Shown here in pieces: positions 1-10,493 of a stretch of DNA of 64,000 nucleotides; within the stretch, counting starts at the first letter, position 1, and every line of letters starts with the position of its first letter. The stretch spans positions 545,427 to 609,426 of the forward strand of contig NMRB01000129.1 of the NCBI GenBank assembly GCA_002633025.1, given 5' to 3'. The stretch comes from Notospermus geniculatus (lineage: Eukaryota > Nemertea > Pilidiophora > Heteronemertea > Lineidae). Below the pieces are notes generated by a model. It was given only the letters and a program-made list of their open reading frames with translations. It did not search any database and was not told the DNA's origin. A program made the position numbers and the translations under genes.

Positions 1-449
1 TTTGTGCGCTCCTGGGCTCTGGGTTGACGCTTACAAACCCCTGGTCTCATATCTGAATTCCGGCATGTGATTGGTCGCCCGAAGTAGAAGAAAGTGATGT
101 CACACAATCGTGACTATTATTAGTAACAAAGCACGTGTGTTTGCAGTTTTTTGTAAACATCATGCGTGCCCTCAGTTCGGCTAAGATCTGGTCATTTTGT
201 GGTTCAATCAAGGGATTTTACCGTGTACAATCTAAATGGATATTATATTCGAAACACATCTAGACGAACGGATGATGCAGGTAAGTATATAACGCCCGAT
301 CAACCGCAATTTTACTTATTTAATCGAGTCATATCCGTCTGTACATTTTTGTACACAGTGATGCATGACGGAAAACTGACTCGATCAAACATTCGCTTTC
401 AACCCCTAAACCAAATTTTATCTCTTATTATAAAAATTACTAGTCTAAG
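1..449. other. No recognisable gene
   Basis: An open frame of about 95 codons covers the second half, but it shows no family signature until about position 450, where LINE reverse-transcriptase similarity begins. I see no repeat structure or splice pattern that explains the rest. Confidence 0.4.
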
Positions 450-1030
450 AGTGCTAACACTAGTAACAGATGTCGATTCATTTAGTGACCATGTCAATAC
501 AATATTAAATTCTGGGAAATTTCCGAAACAATGGAGTAGAGGACTGATAGTCAATATATATAAATCAGGCGACAGATCTAAGCCAGGGAACTATTAGACA
601 TGTTAGAGGGATAACATTATTTAGTTGTTTAAAAAAGTCTTTAGCACCATTTTGAACAACAGACTAGAGGCTTTTCTGAAATCCCAAAGCAGTCATAAGA
701 TATCGGACACTCAGATAGGTTTCAAGAAAAAAGCTCGCACTTCTGACCATCTCTTCATAAATACATTGTAAAAAGAAAAAGGCGATTTATGCATGCTTTA
801 TAGATTTCAGGAAAGCATATGACACCATTTGGCATAAAGGTTTGCTCATTAAGTTACTAAAACATGGGATACGAGGAAAATTATATAATGTCATCAAAAA
901 TATGTATGCAAAAAGTGAATCCTGTATTAAGATAAACGATAGAATGGCATCCAAATACTTTCAGTGTGCATCAGGTGTAAAACAAGGGGAGCCCTTGAGC
1001 CCAATGCTTTTCAATTTATATTTAAACTAG
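450..1030 (+). pseudogene. Decayed non-LTR retrotransposon (LINE) reverse transcriptase fragment
   Basis: Conceptual translation in several frames gives successive motifs of a LINE reverse transcriptase. There is a W-x-R-G-hydrophobic segment followed by KSGD...NY near 535-597, then DFRKAYD near 805-823, and GVKQGEPLSPMLFNLY near 976-1018. These match the fingers region, catalytic motif A and motif B of the RT domain. Motif C (YADD box) and everything downstream are absent, and at least three frame changes plus stops separate the pieces. The copy is therefore a dead internal fragment. The clade (Jockey, CR1 or RTE-like) cannot be settled from these blocks. No poly-A or microsatellite tail is seen at its end. 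Confidence 0.85.
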
Positions 1031-1361
1031 CATGGTACCCGTCCTACGGACGGGTAGATATGGCACAGGCAGCTAGGGGGCCACAAAATCATGTCGAAGT
1101 CACTGTAGAAAATCCCTGAATATCATGCTTTTAGTAGTTTTTCAGCAGAAACCCTTCGAAATGAAGATAGGCTATGAGTCACACAGACGGATAGAGGTTG
1201 TGCCGATTCTAGGACGTTTTGCCCTCTGGACATCCCTCTCCCCCCCCCTCCGGTCATGAAGTGCGGGGTGGTTCCACAATATGGAGTTTAAGAAACCAAC
1301 GATAATCGGTGACTTTACGATAACTTATTTTTCATAGTACGAATTCAGCAGATTATTACAT
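1031..1361. other. Anonymous spacer with one small perfect hairpin
   Basis: Directly after the RT fragment there is a short palindrome (CCCGTCCTACGGACGGG, about 1038-1054). Beyond that I see no gene or repeat structure. Confidence 0.4.
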
Positions 1362-1686
1362 GACGGGAGAAAATATGTCATTTTACTGTATGAACTACGG
1401 AATACCGTTTACAGCCAAGATATTTCGTGTAACTTGCACACATTTTGAGGAATCTGCTAACAAAGATTCACACTTTCCCTTTTGGTATAGATAAATAGAT
1501 GATCCCAAAACAGGTGCATCCTCATTAGATTCACTCAGTATTTTTGACAGGTCATCTATACAATAAAAGGGAAAGTGTGAATCTTTGTTAGCAGATTCCT
1601 CAAAATGTGTGCAAGTTACACGAAATATCTTGGCTGTAAACGGTACTCCGTAGTTCACACGGTAAAATGATATATTTGTCGTCAGA
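1362..1686. repeat. Fold-back element with arms of about 120 bp
   Basis: Sequence 1362-1483 recurs in reverse complement at about 1567-1686. This includes the block ATGAACTACGGAATACCG and its inverted partner CGGTACTCCGTAGTTCA. The arms differ at only a few positions and enclose an 84-bp loop. The 87-codon minus-strand ORF across the hairpin follows from the symmetry and is not a gene. No convincing target duplication was found. Confidence 0.85.
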
Positions 1687-1765
1687 GAAAAAGCATTCCA
1701 AGGTTGATTTTATGGCGATTTTCTTTCGTCGATTTCGTCACTGTTTCGAGTGCTGGGAACCCCCG

Positions 1766-1895
1766 TCCATGACGTCACGGGGTACCAGTTCCCATGGTAA
1801 CGCCAATCAGCGTCGTTCGAATCAGCTTCCTCATACGTCACGAATCGGCCCGTCATCGACGCGTATGACGTCAGTCATTCAGAGATGACGTCGTC
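1766..1895. promoter_or_regulatory. Cluster of CRE-like sites
   Basis: Two full palindromes TGACGTCA occur at 1770 and 1866, with variant sites TACGTCAC near 1838 and TGACGTCG at 1886. All lie within 130 bp next to a GGGAACCCCCG stretch. Established knowledge: TGACGTCA binds CREB/ATF dimers. Inference: this could be a promoter remnant or part of a transposable element. No adjacent gene start was identified, so function is unproven. Confidence 0.35.
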
Positions 1896-1914
1896 AAGTC
1901 CCAACATCAAATTC

Positions 1915-2606
1915 AGGTCTCACTCCACAGTTCGGTGAATACAGGTCAAAATGGCCCTCCAAATCAGCTTTCTTGTAATACTGTAGATGTTACTTTAGGT
2001 CACCAGACCACCAAATTATGCTCGAAAACATGCAAATGAGCACATTTTCTGAATCACAGAGCAACGCTCAGTCAAATAATACCATTTTACATAGAACTGA
2101 AGCTACAGCCAGCGCATTTCTAGCCGCTGATAAGAGTATATGGGCTAACCTGTCAAATGTCGGATTTCACCCAGAAAATGCTACTTTTTCCCCAAAATGC
2201 ACATTCATCAAAACACGTGAAAACGAATTTTGTCAGGTACAGCCCACCTGCTGTCTACACACTCTTGGACACCTCATTCCAAAAATAAAATCAAAACACA
2301 GGGTCACCACGGCGTTTTACCGTTTTTTTGCGTTGAAAATCACTCACATGAACACGTGCCAGATTTCTGGGGAATCCCCGACAACCGAACAACACTCAAT
2401 GCGACTACATCCGCCTGCCTCATCACAAAATCATTACGCTTGCACCATTTTGGCTTGTTGCAGACAAATCGGCATTGATTAACTCCATGACAAACATAGA
2501 TTTACATGCACAACCAGTCCAAACTTATATATCATATGCAATCTCACTATTAAATATGTGCTACTTGAGGGGGTGGACACCTGTATGAACTGCGGAGTGA
2601 GACCTT
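1915..2606. mobile_element. Non-autonomous TIR element (AGGTCTCACTCC ends)
   Basis: The left end AGGTCTCACTCCACAGTTC is mirrored at the right end by GAACTGCGGAGTGAGACCT, giving imperfect TIRs of about 32 bp around a 692-bp body. The 154-codon ORF inside has no recognisable domain and no coding bias that I can argue for. I therefore treat the element as a MITE or deletion derivative. The target duplication is not clear. Confidence 0.7.
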
Positions 2607-3018
2607 AAAGCAAAATAAGGCTATCAAATTGGGAATAAACACCTGAATAAATGATTTGTAAGGGACAAGCAAGTTATCACGAACATTTTGATACCACATC
2701 ATACCAGTTTTTTGATGCAAACAAATATTTCCGACATTTTGGAAGTAACAAGGTAAATTGTGTTTTCAATGGCCAGTGGCTTGTCTTTTGCATTTAAGTC
2801 TGAATAAACCACACCCCATCTCATGTCACACTCATACATTTAAATTGCTGTCCTATTGATTGATTAGTACATGACATCACAACAGGGTGGCAGCACAATC
2901 AGGAGTGATTGTTTCAGAGTGATTGTTCAGATGGTGGGTGGCGACGGTTGCTAGGCAAGCATAGCAACCGTAGTTACCACACCAATGATCTCTCTGTGAC
3001 AGCATTTCTTCAACGAAA
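2607..3018. other. Spacer upstream of the MULE transposase
   Basis: AT-rich sequence contains a small palindrome (GGTTGC...GCAACC, 2947-2971) within 60 bp of the transposase start. It could hold the 5' end or TIR of the MULE, but I could not identify a matching inverted end downstream. Confidence 0.3.
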
Positions 3019-4168
3019 ATGACGAAAAAAGGTGGACGATCAAAGAAAACATTGTACTCTGGTCTAGTGTCTTGGCAGAAAAGTAACATACCGTGGAATA
3101 AAGGCCTGAAATCAAGCTCTGTTCCTCTAAATGGGGGTGACGATGAAGATGAGATGGTGTGGAAACGCGTACAGGAATTCGATGTTCCAAAGACAGGAGC
3201 AAACCACGAATTTAATACCGTATTTAGACTCAGGCCTGTAAAAGACAAAATCATTGATGATACAACTGACTGTGACGAAAACATCATAGTAGGTATGAAA
3301 AACATCAAGCCACCATCAAAGTCGGTCATTTACAGCAAATTGAATAGGACTGGAGAAATCATCATCAAGGCTGCAGAAGAGGCCATGGCGACGAACCAAA
3401 GCATCTGTCGGGCTGAGCAGCTTCAAGCAGGAAAGGCGGCCGAGGTCACAGTCGAGGCTGATGCTACCTTTAACAATCGGCCGCAGTCAGGGTATGAGGC
3501 AGCCAGTCAGTCATTTTCAGCTGTTATGGAAAACGACAGAGGGCTCGTTCTGAGCTGTGGTGTGAAAAACAAGATCTGTTTGAAAAAGAACTGTAGGCAT
3601 AAGTCATGCGAAAAAAACTACGGAGCTGAGGAGACCATGTCCTCGTCTGAAAAGACTCTCATAACGGAAAATCTCAAGCGAATTTCTGACGCAAGTAAAG
3701 TGCAAGTAGATGCCATAACAACGGACGCCAGTGCCGCAGTTGGAGAAGGTTATCAACAACAGTGACCAGGTCCGCCCAATGAAGCACTACCTTTGCGTAG
3801 TCCATCGCCTGCGCAGTTTTCAGAAGGCACTGAGATCTCGGGTATTCGAAAAACCTGGACGATGGACGGTCGACGATGGACGATGGACGATGGACGGCTC
3901 CCTTCAGCATCATCGATCTCCCCCGCCTGGATGATAATTGTCTCATTTCCGACATACCTCCCAGCATCAACATGAATCAACATGAACTGCACAGGCCTAC
4001 GATAAACATGATCAGTCACGCATTACAGCGTTCAGAATTACGTCTTGTCTTGTCTACACATGTAGGCCCTACTGGCGGGAAAACCACCGATACCTACAGC
4101 ACCTAAGTCCTTGAGAATTTAGTATGGGTCCCTTTTGAAAAGTTGTAGTGATTGGTCTTATCTCCCCA

Positions 4169-4842
4169 GGGTGTGTACAAAACTAAGACCTAAGACCTAC
4201 AAAAGTAAGACCCACACAGTACAAAACTAAGACCCTGTTATAAAAGTAAGACCCCCACAGCTTCGGTAATCTTCGGTTTTTCTCGAATATCTCCGTTGTT
4301 TATTAACACATTCCAATGAAACCAAGACGACCTTGACGCTTGACCTCTCACCTTCCTCGCTGACCACAAAAAAACCCATGCAGGAAGGAGCTAACAAGGG
4401 TCATGCATTGCCGAAGATTCCCGAGTGATTCCGAACATTGCCGAGTACTACCGAGTGATCATCCGCGACATTGCACCCCTAGCGGAGGAATTTGGAACTA
4501 AGATAAGCGAGATACGTCCCCTATTGAGTTCACGACAGCCTCTATTGCCTTCATTTCAGGTCAAGGTCACATTCGGGGTTAAAGGTCAAGGTCATTTGCA
4601 GTGGTGCCGCCTGGGTCTTAGTTTTCTTTTGTGGGGTCTTACTTTTATAACAGGGTCTTAGTTTTGTACTGTGGGGGTCTTACTTTTATAACAGGGTCTT
4701 AGTTTTGTACTGTGGGTGTCTTACTTTTATAACAGGGTCTTACTTTTTGTAGTGTGGGGGGTCTTACTTTTATAACAGCGTCTTAGTTTTATAGAGTGGG
4801 TCTTACCTTTGTAGGTCTTAGGTCTTAGTTTTGTAGACACTC
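4169..4842. mobile_element. Second-level nested MULE-type element with internal minisatellite
   Basis: The ends are GGGTGTGTACAAAACTAAG and, inverted, CTTAGTTTTGTAGACACTC. The flanking 10-bp direct repeat TATCTCCCCA is identical at 4159-4168 and 4843-4852. The arms consist of alternating GTCTTACTTTTATAACA and GTCTTAGTTTTGTACTG units, few on the left (4180-4262) and many on the right (4613-4840). Inference: it inserted after the surrounding element, so insertion order is MULE gene, then 3840-5196, then this one. Confidence 0.88.
4613..4840. repeat. Minisatellite of GGGTCTTA units in a TIR arm
   Basis: Units of roughly 38-42 bp alternate TTTTATAACAGGGTCTTA with TTTTGTACTGTGGGGGTCTT, repeated about five times. 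The inverted left arm of the same element has about two units, so the right arm has expanded. Confidence 0.8.
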
Positions 4843-5979
4843 TATCTCCCCATTCCCGAATTATAGTCGGTATAGCATTAATTTTCCAGCCCTTCCCAGC
4901 AATAATCCCACTGTACGGGTGTTTGCCGGAAATGTCCCAAGGCGTCAAACTTGTCATGCAAAGAGAAAATTCGTGAAAATGACGAAATGCACCCAGGATG
5001 ATATTTTATAAATCTTGCACGATATACTTTGATTTGGTGCAATTTTTCATTTAAATTCTTGCGGCGTAATTTTTACGTCTTGGAGGTATGTCGGAAATGC
5101 GACATTTATCATCCAGGTGGTGGAGATCGATGACGCTGAAAGGAGCCGTCCATCGTCCATCATCCACCATCCATCGTCCAGGTTTTTCGAATACCCTGAG
5201 ATCTCTCCGTCTTACAACAAGTGTGCCAACAGGAGCAAATAAGGAAACGTACATGGTACAAGCGGAAGCTTATCGGTGCATTGAGACGGAGAATCTACTG
5301 GGAGATAACATGGATAATGAGCGGCGCTCGGAAACGGAAGTCAATTGGGAGAGTGCATCAGGCAGTCGCGAACGTCATGAGTTGCTTCCATGGGCGGCAT
5401 GAAAACTGCCAAAAAACCTCATTTATATGCCACGGACCAACTGAAAAACCTCCCCGCTACCTTCCATACAACAAGTATGTGAATTTGAGCAATGAAGACC
5501 CAATCTCCATTGATGCAGTCATCGAACAATTCTTCAATGAAAGTGAGCTTGACCGAGTGCGGGCTCGCAGCACAAACAAAAGTGAGAACCTGCACTCCAT
5601 GGTGTTCACATATGCACCAAAGCATACTCTGTATGCTCGCAATTTCCGTGCACTTTGTCACTCGGCAGTACATACAAAAACCTTTGGCGCTGGCAAATCT
5701 ACCCTCATCATTGCGAGCAAGATGAAAATAATGAACACAGCAACGGCATCTGTCACCAAATGATACATGCAAAGAAAGGACAAAAGGGCATTGGACGATG
5801 CCAAACGACAAGCAACAAAATCGTACAAGCGACAACGTTACTTGTCAAGGAAGAAGAAAATGAACAGAGAACTCCGCAAAGAATCAATAAACAAATTTGA
5901 AGAAGCTGCACAAGAACACAATTACGGCATAAGTGTCTGAATAAAGTTGTAGAACTTATTATATAACTGCCTTGGAGAT

Positions 5980-6372
5980 TTATACTTTACATACCAAAAG
6001 CAGGCAATCCCTGAAACCGACGTGACCAAAACACCTACCCTCAGAAACACATGTCTTCCGCTGATTATTAATTGTTGCGGGCTCCAAAGAGAGGTGCTCT
6101 TTGTTCAGACAGGCCTTCCGATGACACAGATGAGATATATTATCATCACTGGACAAATTTGGAAGGCCATTTGATAAAAAATACATGAATCTGTGGACAC
6201 GCACGGTGTGTCGCCGCCCATTTAAACTGATTTTATAAAGCCCGTGTCCCTTTGCTGTTCGCTCCCCCTGCCAAATCAGACACTGGCCAACTTCTCTGGT
6301 ACGAGCCATGATTTGAACCTGAAGGGTTGCGGCTTTGTTTGGCGTTATCGCCATTTTACTGTAGGAAGACAT
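5980..6372 (-). CDS. I-PpoI-type His-Me finger (zinc-binding) endonuclease domain protein
   Basis: The ORF of 130 residues contains SHLCHRKACLNKEHL (80-94), then E97, N103, R105, C108, C114, H117 and C123. This is the spacing of the zinc-binding loops and active site of the I-PpoI-like His-Me finger homing endonuclease family. H81 would be the general base and N103 the metal ligand; C83/C88/H93 and C108/C114/H117/C123 resemble the zinc sites. Family knowledge: such enzymes cut double-stranded DNA and are carried by mobile introns; metazoan copies are poorly characterised. The frame is uninterrupted with a start at 6372. The stop lies only 40 bp from the stop of the convergent MULE transposase, so it may be a second gene of that transposon or an independent gene. 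No signal peptide or membrane segment is seen. Confidence 0.75.
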   Translation of the reverse strand: MSSYSKMAITPNKAATLQVQIMARTREVGQCLIWQGERTAKGHGLYKISLNGRRHTVRVHRFMYFLSNGLPNLSSDDNISHLCHRKACLNKEHLSLEPATINNQRKTCVSEGRCFGHVGFRDCLLLVCKV

Positions 6373-6967
6373 GATACACTGGATAGGCTATAGAAAATGG
6401 TATGGTATGCTGTAGCTGATAAAACAAATTGGTGTCATTAGCAGCATTAGCAACACATTGGGAGATGACACATGAAATCCGATGCCAAAAGTGTAATGAC
6501 ATGAATGACTACTAGCCTAGCCTAGGGGCTAGGCCCTAAATGGGCTAGACCTAGGCCCTAACCTACCTGTCCACGGATCATCCCACCCGCCTGACCCACC
6601 CAGCCCATCCCCATGATGAGCCGGTGCAGTGCATGTGCAGTAGCGCGAGGTTTTCAGTTGATATCTCCACAACAGCCTTGTCAAATTCGACATACCGTAC
6701 ATCAATTGACTTGTCTTTCTTGTCGGTATCTTTTTGCTGTCTTCATTTTTCGTGCAAGGGCAGGCAGAGAAATACAACGGATCCCTTTCTGAAAACCCAT
6801 TTCATTTTGCCATGGTGTTACTGGAGTTTACATTTAGGCCTATGCGATGCATTGTGTCATTTCAAAATGGCTGCTATAAATTTCGGCCACAAAAAATACA
6901 AACCTTCTTGTGAAAGAACTATCAAATTTCTTCTATTGCAAAAGATGAAATGATTTTATCTTTCCAG
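6373..6967. other. Spacer between endonuclease ORF and OB-fold gene
   Basis: It includes CCTAGGCCCTA-rich sequence (6515-6570) and likely 5' exon or promoter of the downstream gene, but I could not place a first exon. An open stretch on the minus strand near 6600-6710 has no splice support. Confidence 0.3.
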
Positions 6968-9900
6968 GTCTTCCCAACAGGACCTTTCGCATACAACGAG
7001 GACACGGAACGTCATTTCCTCAATGCCGACCTGGTAACCTTGCCAGAGGTTTTGCAGTCTCTAAAAAAACGTAGAGTGTCCATTAGAGGGACTGTCCATT
7101 CGGTGGGTATGCCTGCCTACATGGCAAAGGCATTGTTCTATGTAATCACCCTTACGAAAAAGTCCCATATGTGATTTTGTTTTCACATATGTGAAATGAC
7201 TATTCCCATATGTGAAACGGCTCTTCACATATGTAAAAACATTTGCATTATGTGAATTTTATTTTCCCACATGTGATTTTCAGATTCCCATATGTTAATT
7301 TTCATTTACCACATGTGAAATTTCCATGGGATTATTTCACACGTGGGAATTTTTTTTCACATGTGGGAATTTCTTTTTTACTTACGAAATTACCACATGT
7401 GATTTTTTTACATGTGTTATTTTTATTTTCACACATGGGAATTTTAAAATTACATTTTCACACATGGGAATTTTAAAATTACCATGTGTGATTTTTTTCA
7501 CACATAATACTTCTGTTTTCTCAAGAAAATCACACATGTGATTATGGAGTTACTTTTGAAAATGAAAATAACAAGCAATATATGACAAACTTTCCTTATA
7601 AGTGTGTTGGTTAATCTACAGATAGACAGGTAAGCAGGTAGACGAGTTTGTTTTATTTACAAGGTCAAACATGAAGCTTTTACCGGCGAACAACTGGGGG
7701 GATGGCAATTATGTTATAATTTGCAAATATTTAATAAACAATGCCATTTTTTATGAAAACAAATGCATAAGAAAATTACCTAACTACCATTTGAAATATG
7801 AGACAAAAAATTGAAGTTGTGAATGTTCATGTTTCAGAATTGTCAAGGCAATAGTTTTATAACATTGGTTTTGTCTGTACCAAAGAAAACATACTTTTCT
7901 ATTCATTGATATCACCCAACCATCTAGAACTGTTAACCTTCTCGGCCTATTGGCTAAGATGAAAGCCGTTTATAATGAAAGGCTGCACCTGATGGTGGCC
8001 TTCTCCTTCTACATCTGACACAAGTCAGGTGATGAAGAAAATAGCAAAAAACTGTGAGTGTGAAAAAAACTGTGAACTAAGATTATGACCAATATAAGAT
8101 TTACATGTAGGATTCACATGTGGGATTTCAACAAAAATCCCACATGGGAATTTTTCACACGGCAAATTTCACACATGGCCTTATTTTCACATATGTGAAA
8201 TAATTCCCACATGTGAAAAAAAGAAATAACACATGGGAATTTTTCGTAAGGGCACTACATATACATTAGGCCTTGTGGAAATTGATCCCTGTTAGTGTTA
8301 GTGTTTAGGACATAATTTTGCTCAAAAAACATTTTGGTTTCTGGGCTTAAATGGACATTTCTGCCCTGTGCAAAGTAATCATCCATGGATGTTCAAAGCC
8401 CCTTTGGTTGTTCTGTTGTGTATTTAATTTTATGGTATTTTCAAAATCTGAGAGTATCTGCAGAGGTTTCATAGCTTGTGTGAAAGTAGGTGTACTTAAA
8501 GATAATGTACTTCACATTCAATGCTTGTAAACATGGATGTTGACATTTTGTTGTTAATTTGGACTTTTGCGACATGCCAATAATTCACCAAATAGAATAC
8601 TTTCAGTGTCAAAAGAATTTCTAGAGGGCTATGTGAACAATAATTTAATTAATCATAAGAGAAAGAAAGACTGGATCAAAACAAATAAAACGTAAATAAA
8701 CAATGATTTTCATGGCCTATGAAAATAGGTGTGGTACATTATCTTTAAAACACTAGGTATGTGTTTCAGAGAATCACGGCCTAGTTTTCAGTGTATATGT
8801 ACATTGAAAAAACTACTGGGAGAACTCAAATGTATTATATCTTATTATTGTAGGTTTCCCCAAAGAAGACAGGATGCAATTGGACGAGGAGAGATATCAA
8901 CGTCACTGATGGAAACACGACAGTTACATTGAAGCTGTGGAATGAAGCAGCGGATTTCATAAGCGAAGAAGATATCCAAAGACGTGTTCTTGTAAAAAAC
9001 GTTGAAGTCGACAAATTCCAAGACCGAACATCAGTGAAGGACACTACAGAGACTGTTGTTGAGGTAAGTTGAACAATTGAATGTGACCGATCAGATCAAG
9101 TCAGGTATTACGTCCGAGAAAATATGAACCAAATAAAGTAAAATAATGTCCAGAAGATGAACAAAGAAATGTAATTGTTCTGATTTTACAAAAGACTGAT
9201 AATAAACGTCATGAACATAGGCATTGACATGATTGAAATTGATATAACATTATCGGTCTCAACCTGCCAAGTTCAGAGTGACTTAATACCCGACTTGATG
9301 TGATAGATCAGTCAGATATGTGACCTGTCATTATTTCAGCCTTTCAGTTCTAGAATGGAAGAATATTTTGAAATTTCAAGGAGTGTTCAAAAATATTTGT
9401 CTTATCTCAGTCTTGTTGTAAAGGAGCTGTTTGTTTGTTGGGGAATCTGAGTTGTGATCCTTAGTAAAATGTTAAAAGCTATGAACTTGCAAATTGCAGT
9501 GATTATTTTTGTGCTGAACAGAATAATTCCTGCAATTTGCAAATTCATAGCTTTCTCTATTTTCTCAAGGATCACACTCAATTCATGAAAACGAACAGGT
9601 AGGGCCTACTTTTGTTGATTGTTGTTGAATGCGAAAAATTTAAATTACCAAAAGTAAATAGTTTATGTCGTTAACTTAGTGGGACTTGTGAAGACTTCCA
9701 AGTTTGAATGAAAGCTATGAAAGTACGCCTATTACTCCTTCAACTTGTAAAGTGTACTTAAAATGTGGATTTATTTTTTTCAACAGGTACAGAGTGAAGA
9801 AGCGAGACAAGTCCGTCTACAAATAATCGCTAAGAAAGTCATTGGGAATGAGCCCTTGCTCCATGAGTACCTCGTCATTCCTGAGAATCAGGAGTCCGCT

Positions 9901-10008
9901 GAAAGCATGACTACAGGAGATGACTGTGGAGTTCCTGATAAGGACAATGATATGCCAGTCACATATGACGTCCTTGTGAAGGACAACGTCATTGAGAAGT
10001 TCTTGTAG
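6968..10008 (+). CDS. Spliced gene with an RPA-like OB-fold; three exons visible, 5' end missing
   Basis: Three exons join in phase 0: 6968-7102 (acceptor TTTCCAG, donor TCG|GTGGGT), 8854-9063 (acceptor TATTGTAG, donor GAG|GTAAGT) and 9787-10008 (acceptor TTTCAACAG, stop TAG). They give about 188 residues without stops. Exon 1 ends in RVSIRGTVHS. Exon 2 begins VSPKK and runs through DGNTTVTLKLWNEAADF. The pattern of a beta-strand with G-x-V, then a turn, then V-x-L-x-LW-x-x-A is that of RPA/BRCA2-type single-strand DNA binding OB-folds. Exon 3 is acidic with no known motif. The first visible exon starts at an acceptor, so upstream coding exons are expected. The function is inferred only: nucleic-acid binding, nuclear. 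It could be a transposon-derived gene. Confidence 0.65.
7149..8252. mobile_element. CACATGTG-rich TIR element in the first visible intron
   Basis: It begins CCCTTACGAAAAAGTCCCAT and ends with the reverse complement ATGGGAATTTTTCGTAAGGG. Both subterminal regions (7160-7545 and 8100-8245) are built from imperfect repeats of CACATGTG or CACATATG separated by A/T runs. The interior 7560-8090 has no ORF. It lies wholly within the intron between 7102 and 8854. The superfamily is not assigned because no target duplication is evident. Confidence 0.75.
8253..8853 (+). other. Remainder of intron 1 of the OB-fold gene
   Basis: AT-rich with no repeats recognised. It ends in a pyrimidine/TATTGTAG acceptor. 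Confidence 0.5.
9448..9580. repeat. Small fold-back MITE in intron 2 of the OB-fold gene
   Basis: Arms of about 60 bp share AAGCTATGAACTTGCAAATT and its reverse complement and start from GTGATCCTTAG/CAAGGATCAC. The loop is only about 10 bp. It fills part of the intron 9064-9786, whose remainder shows nothing recognisable. Confidence 0.75.
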
Positions 10009-10088
10009 GCAGTAACATGACTAATCTGTCGAATGATGGGTTGGATCATAGTTTGGGATTAATCATTCCGTGAGTACCGTACATTGTT

Positions 10089-10292
10089 TATGATATAAAA
10101 GCAGAGATCTTTATCCATAATTTTTGCAAAATTTCAACCTGAACCGGAGTCTTCTTCAGGCTGGCACTTTCTTGCAAAATATTACTACTTTCTGTACTAG
10201 TATTTTGCAAGGAAGTGGTGGCCTAAAGAAGACCATGGTCGAGTTTGAAAATTTGCAAAAATTGTGGACAACCACCTCTGCTTTTATATCAT
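10089..10292. repeat. Fold-back element
   Basis: TATGATATAAAAGCAGAGAT at the left is mirrored by CTCTGCTTTTATATCATA at the right. Complementarity continues through ATTTTTGCAAA into the loop near 10190. It lies about 80 bp downstream of the OB-fold gene stop and may supply its 3' sequence. Confidence 0.75.
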
Positions 10293-10493
10293 ATTTCGTA
10301 TGTAGTATAAGGCAATTGAGTGGATTCAGACCGGAGGTTTGGAGGTTACCGGTTTAAACCAGTTTCGAGCAATTTCGACCAGTTTTGATTGGTTCAGCCA
10401 TTATGTCCCACAGATCCACGCAATTGCCTTATACTCTTATTAGTTTTCCCTATGTTTTATAATTTTCTGTGTCAATGTCTTAATCTTTCAGTC

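Larger units (their letters stand above)
3840..5196. mobile_element. MULE-type non-autonomous element inserted in the transposase gene
   Basis: The ends are GGGTATTCGAAAAACC and its reverse complement, followed by GATGGACGATGGAC-rich subterminal repeats, giving inverted arms of about 120 bp. The element is flanked by the perfect 9-bp direct repeat TGAGATCTC (3831-3839 and 5197-5205). TIRs of this length with a 9-bp duplication are typical of Mutator superfamily elements. The body holds a second nested element (4169-4842). The same terminal motif recurs at 24478-24492. Confidence 0.9.
3019..5940 (+). pseudogene. Mutator-like (MULE) DDE transposase, split by nested elements
   Basis: The 5' block (3019-3765) is a 248-codon ORF. 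It carries the first catalytic Asp in EADATFNNRP (residue 148), a Cys/His cluster KICLKKNCRHKSC (187-197), and the second Asp in ITTDAS (residue 236). This is the arrangement of the animal Mutator-like transposase domain. The 3' block (5206-5763) carries a CFHGRHENC motif and the NKSEN segment with the expected third acidic residue. A basic tail follows in another frame and stops at 5938-5940. A 1357-bp element (3840-5196) with a 9-bp target duplication splits the gene. Frameshifts occur near 3730, near the insertion and near 5763, so it cannot encode an active enzyme. An AATAAA overlaps the final stop codon. The host transposon's own TIRs were not found. Confidence 0.85.

Noticed and set aside
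1395-1658. 87-codon minus-strand ORF
   Set aside because: Product of the inverted repeat; the reading passes through both arms of the hairpin.
2018-2482. 154-codon plus-strand ORF
   Set aside because: Lies wholly inside a TIR element, has no domain and an overlapping alternative frame of similar length.
7160-7545. CRISPR-like array of CACATGTG repeats
   Set aside because: Irregular spacing, very short palindromic units and terminal inverted repeats show a eukaryotic transposon.
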